Positions 9,584 through 16,646 of a stretch of DNA of 64,000 bases are shown in pieces. A program made the translations under genes and the position numbers. This DNA is from an uncultured bacterium (GTDB lineage Bacteria; Actinomycetota; Coriobacteriia; Coriobacteriales; Eggerthellaceae): NCBI GenBank assembly GCA_937890835.1, contig CALADF010000036.1:1-64000 (forward strand), written 5' to 3'. Under the pieces are notes generated by a model. That model made no database searches. It was not told where the DNA came from and was given only the letters and a program-made list of their open reading frames with translations. The number at the start of each line of letters is the position of its first letter. The stretch's first letter is position 1.

Positions 9584-10651
9584 CTATATCGGCATCGCGA
9601 CAGAGTCGATGCCGGTCGTCTCATCAAAGTCGAACACGATGTTGGCGCATTGCACCGCCTGCCCTGCGGCTCCCTTTCCAAGGTTGTCTATCGCGCCGAC
9701 CGCGACGACGCAACGTGCACGTTCGTTAACCGCAACGCCGATCTGCGCGCGAGTCGTTCCCGCAACCGAAGCAGTTCTCGGCAGATCACCGGCATCGAGC
9801 ACCGTCACAAGAGGCGAGCCCGAGTAGAAAGATCGGTACAAATCGACAAGCTCCTCGCTTGTCGGCAGAGCAGCCTCGGCGGCAAGCGGTATCGTCACCG
9901 TCGAAAGAATGCCCCTGTTCAGCGGAGCGAGATGGGGCGTGAACACCAAGCGTCCGCAAATGCCGAGGATCTGCTCGATTTCGGGCGTGTGCCGATGAGT
10001 GCCGACACCGTACGCCTCGAGATTATCGTTGGCGAAGCAGAAATGCGTGCGATCGGTCGCCTTCTTCCCCGCCCCCGTCACGCCCGAAACCGCATCGACG
10101 ACGACAAGCGCGTCTTTCGCGGCGAAGGAAGAGCGGAGCATAGGGGCCGCTGCGAGCGAGGTCACCGTCGGATAGCATCCCGCGCACCCGACGAGCGCAG
10201 AGCCTCCCGCGAGCCGCCTCTCACATGCCGCGACAAGATCATCCCTGAAAAGCTCGGGGATGCCGAACGCCGCCTGTTTGATAAGATCGGGCGCGGTATG
10301 AGGGGTTCCGTACCACTGCTCATACACTGCGGGATCCTTCAACCTGAAATCGGCGGACAGGTCGATCACGCACGCCCCCCTCGACAAAAGATCGGGTGCC
10401 ACGCCCATCGCGGCGGTATGGGGGACGGCGAGAAAAACCATGTCGCATGCATCGAAGTCGGTTTCAGCATGGGAGGTGAAGGCGAGGTCGGTCGCCCCCG
10501 CGAACGCTGGATACGCCTCGGCGATAGGCTTGCCCGCCAGCGAATCCGAAGTGGCCGCAACCAACTCGAAGCCCGGATGTTGAATGAGTATGCGAGTCAA
10601 TTCGACGCCGGCAAAGCCCGCGGCGCCGATAACGCCTGCTTTATAAGACAT
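9584..10651 (-). CDS. argC: N-acetyl-gamma-glutamyl-phosphate reductase
   Basis: NADPH-dependent reduction of acetylglutamyl phosphate to the semialdehyde. The N-terminal GVIGAAGFAGVEL is the dinucleotide-binding turn. The active-site cysteine lies in VGCAGCYPT, with FTPHLAPLNRGIL further on. ATG at 10651 (MSYKAGVIG) has GAGGG nine bases upstream, giving 355 residues. It is the first gene of argCJBD, 11 bp ahead of argJ, and has an unusually long leader of roughly 290 nt if the -10 at 10950 is correct. Confidence 0.95.
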   Translation of the reverse strand: MSYKAGVIGAAGFAGVELTRILIQHPGFELVAATSDSLAGKPIAEAYPAFAGATDLAFTSHAETDFDACDMVFLAVPHTAAMGVAPDLLSRGACVIDLSADFRLKDPAVYEQWYGTPHTAPDLIKQAAFGIPELFRDDLVAACERRLAGGSALVGCAGCYPTVTSLAAAPMLRSSFAAKDALVVVDAVSGVTGAGKKATDRTHFCFANDNLEAYGVGTHRHTPEIEQILGICGRLVFTPHLAPLNRGILSTVTIPLAAEAALPTSEELVDLYRSFYSGSPLVTVLDAGDLPRTASVAGTTRAQIGVAVNERARCVVAVGAIDNLGKGAAGQAVQCANIVFDFDETTGIDSVAMPI

Positions 10652-10753
10652 ATGTGCCCTCGATTCGTTCCGTCGATGTCCGCGCCGCACGCGGACCTGT
10701 CATCAAATGCCGGAAGCGCGCGGACAGCCAACGAGAAACGGCGCGAAAACGCC

Positions 10754-10817
10754 GGCTCCTCCCGTTTATCAAAGACACCGGGAGAGGCTGCCGCGCTGAG
10801 GACGTCGTCGAGGAGCC
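10754..10817 (-). promoter_or_regulatory. Possible alternative-pairing leader of the argC operon
   Basis: In the minus-strand leader GGCTCCTC (10810-10817) is complementary to GAGGAGCC (10754-10761). The same downstream segment can pair instead with CTCTCCCG around 10778-10785 through CGGGAGGAG. The two pairings exclude each other, as in attenuators. There is no U-run, no T-box consensus and no Arg-codon run, so this is a suggestion only. Confidence 0.25.
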
Positions 10818-10923
10818 GTCTCATGCGAGATGGCGATGATCTTGGCCCTGTTACGTACTCCCACGATCCATCCTCGTTTTCGATGCCTTATGCGCGCGGT
10901 TCGGGCGATAGCGTCAACGACAG

Positions 10924-10932
10924 TGCTAAGAT
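10924..10932 (+). promoter_or_regulatory. Possible extended -10 of the glutamate-cysteine ligase-like gene
   Basis: TGCTAAGAT (TGn plus TAAGAT) about 75 bp before the ATG at 11006. No good -35. It lies next to the opposing argC -10, so the two promoters would be back to back. Confidence 0.3.
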
Positions 10933-10949
10933 GAGCGCCGAACACGGGT

Positions 10950-10955
10950 ATTGTA
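10950..10955 (-). promoter_or_regulatory. Probable -10 of the argCJBD operon
   Basis: TACAAT on the minus strand in the 354-bp argC/ligase divergent spacer. The -35 match is poor. Transcription from here gives a leader of about 290 nt. Confidence 0.35.
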
Positions 10956-11005
10956 CACAAGTTGCGAGAAATCGCACGAAATTTAACAACATCAGGAGCT
11001 GACCG

Positions 11006-12262
11006 ATGACAAACAGCACGCAATCGGCTCGATCGGAAAACGTCAAGGCGATCGTCGACTTTTTCAAGAGCGGAATCAAAACCGATGCATCGAGCCTTGG
11101 AATCGAGCTCGAGCATACCTTGGTGAAAAAGGACGGGTCCCCCGTCTCGTACAGCGGAGAGCACGGGGTCGCCTGGCTTCTCAACGAGCTCAAAAACGAT
11201 TCCTACACGGCCGCCTCCTACGACCAAGACGGCGATATCCTCGGCGTGGCGAAACCGGGTCAAGCGGTCACCATCGAACCTGCATCTCAGGTCGAACTTT
11301 CCGCAGGCCCCTTCACCGACCTCATGGAAGCTCGAAACTGCTTTGACGAGTTCGAGGACAGGCTCTCCCACCTGCTCGACCCGAAGGGCATCGAGGCGTT
11401 GACCGTCGGCTACCACCCAACCGCTCGAGCAAAAGACCTCGAACTTATACCCAAGCAGCGCTACAAGCTGATGAACGCCTACCTTGGTTCCGTATCTCCT
11501 TTCGGCATATGCATGATGAGAGGAAGCGCCTCAACCCAGATCTCCATCGACTACACGTCGGCAGAAGATTGCCTGAGAAAGCTTCGCCTCGCGTTTTCCC
11601 TCACTCCTCTCTTCTCCCTCATTTGCGACAACTCCCCCGTATTCGAAGGGGCACCGAGAACGCACGAGCTTGTGCGAACCGAAATATGGAAATACTGCGA
11701 CCCCGACCGATGCGGCGTGATCCCGGGTATCATGAGCCCCTCCTTCACCCTCGAAGATTACGCTTCCTACATACTTGACACGCCCGCCATCCTCATCAAC
11801 ACCGCAGACGGCCTCAAGGAAGGGGAAACGCGAACGTTCGGGGAGATCTACGCCGATAAGATCATGACCAAATCCGAGGTCGAACACGCTTGCTCGATGT
11901 TCTTCACGGACGTCAGACTGAAAACCTACGTTGAGATTCGCCCTGCGGACGCCATGCCCATCCCCTACGTCATAGCCTACGCTGCGCTCATCAAGGGTCT
12001 TTTCTACTCCGAAACGAGCCTTTCCGAGCTAGAGAGCATATTCGCAGGAGTCGACGAAAACGATATAGCCCAAGCCAAAGAGGCCCTCATGGAAAACGGC
12101 TATGGAGCGACGGTTTACGGAAAGCCCGTTGCCGAGCTTGCGGACCGGATCATCGAGATAAGCACGCGGGCGCTTGACGACGATGCCGAACTGCTCGCCC
12201 CCCTTTCCGACCTCGTCTCCTCGCGCACGACGCTTGCGCGTATCGCCGAAATCGGCCGCTAG
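11006..12262 (+). CDS. Glutamate-cysteine ligase family protein (GCS2 type)
   Basis: Predicted to form gamma-glutamylcysteine from glutamate and cysteine using ATP. The N-terminal SLGIELEHTLV matches the GxExE ATP/metal block of the GCS2 superfamily, followed by IEPASQVELSAGP, a motif shared with plant-type GshA and EgtA enzymes. VGYHPT, MNAYL and RGSAS-Q-S-DY follow in the expected order, and the C-terminal part keeps Y-EIRPAD. 418 residues is typical of this class. AGGAGCT precedes the ATG by 5 nt. It is transcribed away from argC. No glutathione synthetase or ergothioneine genes lie nearby, so the final thiol product is unknown. Confidence 0.8.
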   Translation: MTNSTQSARSENVKAIVDFFKSGIKTDASSLGIELEHTLVKKDGSPVSYSGEHGVAWLLNELKNDSYTAASYDQDGDILGVAKPGQAVTIEPASQVELSAGPFTDLMEARNCFDEFEDRLSHLLDPKGIEALTVGYHPTARAKDLELIPKQRYKLMNAYLGSVSPFGICMMRGSASTQISIDYTSAEDCLRKLRLAFSLTPLFSLICDNSPVFEGAPRTHELVRTEIWKYCDPDRCGVIPGIMSPSFTLEDYASYILDTPAILINTADGLKEGETRTFGEIYADKIMTKSEVEHACSMFFTDVRLKTYVEIRPADAMPIPYVIAYAALIKGLFYSETSLSELESIFAGVDENDIAQAKEALMENGYGATVYGKPVAELADRIIEISTRALDDDAELLAPLSDLVSSRTTLARIAEIGR

Positions 12263-12315
12263 ACGGCACGGGTGCGAAAACGCCGACTACCCTACCGGCA
12301 GAAGCCGAAGCGACA

Positions 12316-12343
12316 TCGAGACCTCCACGCTCCATGTTATAGT
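12316..12343 (+). promoter_or_regulatory. Promoter of the SlyD-like gene
   Basis: TCGAGA (12316-12321), 16-nt spacer, TATAGT (12338-12343), 34 bp before the ATG. Confidence 0.5.
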
Positions 12344-12377
12344 GCAATGCACGATTTCCGTAACGAAAGGAACGCTC

Positions 12378-12809
12378 ATGAGCAATGAAGGCAAGGTCGT
12401 CAAGATCCATTACACGGGAACGCTCGACGACGGTGAAAAGTTCGACTCGTCCTACGACCATGGCCAACCCCTCTCTTTCACCTGCATGGCAGGAGATGTG
12501 ATTCCAGGGTTCGACCAAGGCGTTGTCGACATGGTCGTTGGAGAGAAGAAGACCATTCACATCGAACCCGCAGACGCCTACGGCGAGGTCGTGGAGGATC
12601 TCATCCAGGACATCCCGCTTGAGAACATCCCCAACGCCGAAGCACTGCCCGTCGGCGAGACCATCTACATGCGCACGCCCGCCGGCCAGCCCATGCCCGT
12701 TCGCGTCGTCAAGGTCGAAAACGGCAAGGCAACGTTCGACATGAACCACCCCCTTGCCGGAAAGGCCCTGAACTTCGAGCTCGAGCTGATCGAAGTCGCA
12801 GAGAAGTAA
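12378..12809 (+). CDS. SlyD-like FKBP-type peptidyl-prolyl isomerase
   Basis: Cytosolic folding helper that accelerates prolyl cis-trans isomerisation. The 143-residue protein has the FKBP halves KIHYTGTLDDGEKFDSS at the N-terminus and FDMNHPLAGKALNFELEL at the C-terminus. The insert-in-flap domain lies between them (residues about 65-120), the SlyD architecture. It lacks the His/Cys-rich metal tail of E. coli SlyD. The open frame extends upstream to 12174, but ATG 12378 (MSNEGKVV) has GAAAGG upstream and a promoter just before it. It is a single-gene unit meeting the next gene tail to tail. Confidence 0.9.
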   Translation: MSNEGKVVKIHYTGTLDDGEKFDSSYDHGQPLSFTCMAGDVIPGFDQGVVDMVVGEKKTIHIEPADAYGEVVEDLIQDIPLENIPNAEALPVGETIYMRTPAGQPMPVRVVKVENGKATFDMNHPLAGKALNFELELIEVAEK

Positions 12810-12827
12810 CGCCACGACTTCGATAAC

Positions 12828-13835
12828 TCAACTTTCACCCGCCGCCTCGCGACCCACGCGGGGCGGCGCCGTTTTGCAAGCATCCAACCGCCCAAGCGAA
12901 GAGGCGATCTGCAGCATATCGATCCGACAGTTGTAGTTGAGAAACGCGACAAAACCATCCCGTTCGAACATGCGAGACGCAATCGAGGAATCTGCGGTTG
13001 ATTCATCAACCTGCACGCAACGCGACGAGGACCCCCCGCACGAGAGCTCCGCCGCGCCATCCCGGACTGATGAAATGGCCGATCCCGCATCCGAGGGTTC
13101 GCCGGAGACGAAGCGAATTTCATCATAGGGCTTAAAACCTTTATCCGAAGCGCGGACGCGCGTTGCGAGAGCAGATGGCGAGACGCCCGACGCGCAATCA
13201 TCTGGAGCGCCTCGGTACGTCATAAGCCAAAACACGTTCCCCATCACGCACGCCCGCTCCCACGCGCTAAACGAAGAGGGAAGCCATATGCGCCTGGAAA
13301 GGGTTTCCGGCCAAGGGTCGACCGCCAAGGAAGCCAAACCCAGCGATCGAGACGACCACCAACGCCAACCCGGAGCCAAAGAACGAGATGCATCTCGCCG
13401 CCGCTCGAAAACCTCACGCGCCGCCCCTGCCGACGAAGTCAATCCGCCCAATTCGACAAGCGCACGCTCCGCATCGTCCGCCAAACTCAAGTCGACGCCA
13501 ACTGCGAGAATCCGCCGCTGAATGCGGCCGTCGCCATCCCGCTCGAAGCGCTCGAGCGGAACGATCATATAATTCGGGTACGGGTCTGCAGTCGAGGGCA
13601 TGCCGGAGAAAAGCACCAGGGCCTGCTTCGCCTTGCGCTTCAGAACGCGAAGCCCCTTGTCGTTTATGCGATCCACCGAGCAAGACCAGGCAAGCTCCTC
13701 CTCGAGAACCGCACGGACAAGAAGCCCGGGGTCGCACGAGGAAAGCGCCTCCCTTACCGTAACGACATCTTCGATTGAGACCATACGGTCTCCCGTGAAA
13801 AAACGAACCCGATGCTCAGCACATGACGCAGGCAT
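12828..13835 (-). CDS. Protein of unknown function, about 335 residues
   Basis: I do not recognise the family. The N-terminal part (MVSIEDVVTVREALSSCDPGL, then SGMPSTADPYPNYMIVPLERF) looks like a compact alpha/beta domain with a conserved-looking FERDGDGRI segment. The rest is Ser-, Ala- and Trp-rich without obvious membrane helices. ATG at 13835 is preceded by GAGGG at 6 nt; the open frame continues to 13916 without a better site. A strong extended -10 lies about 160 bp upstream, so it is probably expressed on its own. Codon composition matches neighbouring genes, which argues that it is real. Confidence 0.6.
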   Translation of the reverse strand: MPASCAEHRVRFFTGDRMVSIEDVVTVREALSSCDPGLLVRAVLEEELAWSCSVDRINDKGLRVLKRKAKQALVLFSGMPSTADPYPNYMIVPLERFERDGDGRIQRRILAVGVDLSLADDAERALVELGGLTSSAGAAREVFERRRDASRSLAPGWRWWSSRSLGLASLAVDPWPETLSRRIWLPSSFSAWERACVMGNVFWLMTYRGAPDDCASGVSPSALATRVRASDKGFKPYDEIRFVSGEPSDAGSAISSVRDGAAELSCGGSSSRCVQVDESTADSSIASRMFERDGFVAFLNYNCRIDMLQIASSLGRLDACKTAPPRVGREAAGES

Positions 13836-13994
13836 ATCGCACCCTCTTTCCGAGGATCCCTTTGTCGGAGAGGATCTTGCAAGCGTGGTAAGGGCTAACG
13901 GAGGGAAACGCCGCAACCAGCATTGGGCAAGGAGTGATGGCGGACATGCCGCACGAAATTCTCCTGCGCTTGCATTGGCTCTGAATACAAGCGC

Positions 13995-14003
13995 ATTGTA
14001 GCA
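13995..14003 (-). promoter_or_regulatory. Extended -10 promoter upstream of the unknown gene
   Basis: TGCTACAAT on the minus strand inside an AT-rich stretch (14000-14040) that contrasts with the GC-rich surroundings. No clear -35, as expected for extended -10 promoters. Confidence 0.5.
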
Positions 14004-14073
14004 TATAAATAGAACATTTGTTTGTTTTTAAATCAACTCTTCGACATCGAGCTATCTCCAGCTTACAGGGAAA

Positions 14074-14652
14074 CTAGGATCTGAAAACGATCTCCCCCGT
14101 CGCAGGGTCCATCGACTCGACGATCGCGAGCGAGCGCAAATCGTAACCACGCGAGCGAAGATCGCCCCCACCCGGCTGGAACCCCTTCTCGACGGCGATG
14201 CCGATGCCTTCGACCGTCGCCCCCGCGCTCTCGCATATCTCGATCAAACCGTTCAACGCGCAACCGTTCGCGAGAAAATCGTCGATGATGAGAACATGGT
14301 CCTCGGGACCGATGTAGCGCGTCGAAACGATGACGTCGAACACCTTGCCATGCGTGAACGACTCGACACGGGTCGAGTAAACGGTTCCGTCAAGGTTAAC
14401 GCTTTGGCTCTTCTTGGCGAACACTACGGGAACGCCGAAGCGTTGAGCGGCGATGGCGGCGATGCCGATGCCCGAAGCTTCGATGGTGAGAATCTTGTTG
14501 ATGGGCTTCCCATCGAACAGGTGCTGCCACTCACGCGCCATCTCGTCGAACAAAGCGACGTCCATCTGGTGGTTCAGGAAAGAATCGACCTTCAGAACCC
14601 CTTCGCTTTTCACCGTCGCATCTCGCTTGATGCGATCTTCAAGCAGCTTCAT
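14074..14652 (-). CDS. xpt: Xanthine phosphoribosyltransferase
   Basis: Purine salvage: transfers xanthine onto PRPP to make XMP. The 192-residue length and the N-terminus MKLLEDRIKRDATVKSEGVLK match Xpt. The substrate loop LTIEASGIGIA is near residue 56, and the PRPP-binding motif VLIIDDFLANG spans residues 120-130. It lies 27 bp downstream of the small membrane protein gene and is probably co-transcribed with it. No purine riboswitch is visible upstream, unlike the arrangement in Bacillus. Confidence 0.95.
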   Translation of the reverse strand: MKLLEDRIKRDATVKSEGVLKVDSFLNHQMDVALFDEMAREWQHLFDGKPINKILTIEASGIGIAAIAAQRFGVPVVFAKKSQSVNLDGTVYSTRVESFTHGKVFDVIVSTRYIGPEDHVLIIDDFLANGCALNGLIEICESAGATVEGIGIAVEKGFQPGGGDLRSRGYDLRSLAIVESMDPATGEIVFRS

Positions 14653-14679
14653 CTCAACCCCCGCCCCAACGTCGTGAAT

Positions 14680-14985
14680 TTACTTACCGAGCTTCTCCCG
14701 CGCAGCGCGCAGCTGACCGTTCGCCCGCACGTAGTCGCGCGATCCGAAACCTGCGACGCCCGCAAGGACAAGCGCCGTGATATAGAAAAGCGCGTTGACC
14801 ATCATGTCCGACGCGATGGCGACGCCCTGGGCCACAAGGGTCTCCTTCACCGCCGTGATGACGACGAACACGATGATCGCCCCGACCAGGCGCATGAGCC
14901 CGTTGCGCTTCTTCACCTCGAGCTCGGCGATCTCCTCGAGCAGTCGCTGCTTTTTCCCGCTTTTCTTTCCGCTCCCGCGACCCAT
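14680..14985 (-). CDS. Small basic-tailed membrane protein
   Basis: 101 residues of unknown function. A Lys/Gly-rich start (MGRGSGKKSGKKQR) and a short helix (LLEEIAELEVKKR) precede two hydrophobic segments at about residues 31-50 and 64-82; the C-terminus is charged. ATG at 14985 is chosen for the GGAGG run directly upstream; the open frame reaches 15111 but that part lies over the upstream terminator. It precedes xpt by 27 bp in the same direction. Confidence 0.65.
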   Translation of the reverse strand: MGRGSGKKSGKKQRLLEEIAELEVKKRNGLMRLVGAIIVFVVITAVKETLVAQGVAIASDMMVNALFYITALVLAGVAGFGSRDYVRANGQLRAAREKLGK

Positions 14986-15059
14986 GGGGGCCTCCTCCCT
15001 CGTGCGGCGCCGTGCCAGGGCGCGTCGTTTCACGGCACACCAGTATAATAGAGTTTCGC

Positions 15060-15097
15060 AAAAGAAAACCTCCCCCATCGCGTGATGAAGGAGGTTT
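15060..15097 (-). terminator. Intrinsic terminator after the SpoVA-like gene
   Basis: AAACCTCC pairs with GGAGGTTT, and on the minus strand the stem is followed by TTTTCTTTT. It lies between the SpoVA-like gene and the small membrane protein gene. Confidence 0.8.
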
Positions 15098-15214
15098 CGA
15101 AATATCACCAAGTCGTCGATTCAAGCCCCACCGCCGAAAGCCCGAACGTACGCGGCGCGGCCCCAGGTCGACCGCCTTGAAGCTCGGTCGATACGCGGCT
15201 GAGCCCGTCTCGGC

Positions 15215-16114
15215 CTATTTCGCCGCAGCCTGCACGTCGGTGAGCTCGGCTTCGTAACCAAGCTCCTCGAGGGAGTGCAGCGCCTTGTCCCTGTGAACCT
15301 CGCGCAAGGGCGTGCGTCCGTAGCGCCAGTTGTAGATGAAGAACGTGAACAGGGAGGTTAACGCAAGGCCGGTGACGGCGAGAGCGAACGAGCCCAGGTG
15401 AAGCAGAGCCGTGTCGATATGCCCGAGGAACAGGTCCATGCCGACGTTGTACATGTTGTAGCCGCCCACCGTGATCATGACCGAGAAGCCCTGGCCCGCG
15501 AAGTTGGCGAGCGCGCCCGAGATGCCGAAGGGCACCAGAATAGCGCCCAGCATCCATGCCAGGATCAGGATGTGCAGATGATTCACCTTCGGCGTGATCT
15601 TCTGAAGGACGATGTAGACGATTTGGAAGAACGCCGCGAGCAGGCCGCCCACCACGAACGCCCAGAAGAAGAGCATGCCGCCCGTGGTCTTCTCGACCGT
15701 GAAAGCAGGCTCGGTGAAGCCCACGAGACCGCACACGTAACCGAGCGCGATGCAGATAGCAGCGAACACGATGTTGAACCACACGACGAACCACACGCAG
15801 TTCCAAACGCACCTGCCGAACTTCTCGTTGCTCTTCGTCCAAGGACCGACCGCCTTCATGCCGACGGCCATGGCGAAACCGGAAAACGGAAGGAGCGCAC
15901 CGAAATCGCCCCACTCCTCAACATACTGGTAAACGGCGAAGCCTCCGAGAACGCAGCCGATGACGCCCATGGAGATAAGCGTCGCACCGCCCATGAAGAA
16001 CTCCAGCGGCGTTCCCGGCAGAACCGTCTGCCAAAACGAAAGAATAGCCTGCGCGATGAGCGCGAACATACCGCCAATGAAAAACGCATACACTATCGAC
16101 TTATACGGCTTCAT
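15215..16114 (-). CDS. SpoVA-domain membrane protein
   Basis: Polytopic membrane protein of 299 residues. The first half has the SpoVAC/SpoVAE pattern: a first helix with AFFIGGMFALIAQ, then VLGGFAVYQYVEEWGDFGA, then LLPFSGFAMAVGMKAV, which aligns by eye with the SpoVAE core (GGLGLYDP, AGAGATVPISGFGNA). The second half adds about four more helices and a soluble C-terminal tail. SpoVA proteins move dipicolinate in sporulating Firmicutes. No sporulation genes are near, so the substrate here is unknown. ATG at 16114 is chosen because AAGGGG lies 6 nt upstream; the ATG at 16120 touches it. The gene ends at its own terminator. Confidence 0.75.
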   Translation of the reverse strand: MKPYKSIVYAFFIGGMFALIAQAILSFWQTVLPGTPLEFFMGGATLISMGVIGCVLGGFAVYQYVEEWGDFGALLPFSGFAMAVGMKAVGPWTKSNEKFGRCVWNCVWFVVWFNIVFAAICIALGYVCGLVGFTEPAFTVEKTTGGMLFFWAFVVGGLLAAFFQIVYIVLQKITPKVNHLHILILAWMLGAILVPFGISGALANFAGQGFSVMITVGGYNMYNVGMDLFLGHIDTALLHLGSFALAVTGLALTSLFTFFIYNWRYGRTPLREVHRDKALHSLEELGYEAELTDVQAAAK

Positions 16115-16646
16115 GATCATCCCCTTACAATGCAGCCCGTTGACATAGCAAAGCCCCACGGCTGACGCCGCGAGGCGACGCGAGCGATCTCGTCTTCGCA
16201 CGCGCACGGGAAAGCTTATACGAACACCCCCCGACAACCTCAACCCCCGGGTTCGATTCGCCTGGTTGAACGGGTCGAATAAAAGCAATCTCCCAGGGCG
16301 TTTTCCCAGTTCGAACCTCACTCAACCCTCAAACGACCCAAGAGGGGCCAAGATGGAGCCCGGGCTACGGGAGGGCGTGCGGGAGCGGGTGTCCGGGCAA
16401 GGGCGTCGAAGGCCGGGGAAGCACGCGGGGGCGAGCGTCGGGCGGGGACGGAGACGATGGCGATGGTGACGACAGAAGCTGGGAAACGCGCGGGGCGCTG
16501 GAGCGGGAGCGGCGAAGACAAGAAACCCCCGCCTCCGAACCGCATATACGGCAAGTGGAAGCGGGGGCGAAAGGAAGCCGTCGAACGCAAGCCGATCGGA
16601 ACCGAGGCGAATCAACGGGCAGGCGGCTCAACCCACAGGGCTAACC
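16115..16646. other. Intergenic region, no gene seen
   Basis: 532 bp between the SpoVA-like leader and the EF-G-like gene. Three overlapping minus-strand frames (16318-16631) are GC-driven and share no domain. A T-loop-like GGTTCGATTCG at 16251 does not fold as tRNA. The only supported element is the terminator at 16517-16567. Confidence 0.6.
16517..16567 (-). terminator. Intrinsic terminator after the EF-G-like gene
   Basis: Arms CCCCCGCCTCC and GGAAGCGGGGG (one mismatch) are followed on the minus strand by TTTCTTGTCTT. Confidence 0.65.

Noticed and set aside
16251..16275. T-loop-like GGTTCGATTCG suggesting a tRNA
   Set aside because: The flanking five bases do not pair as a T-stem and no acceptor or anticodon stem can be drawn.
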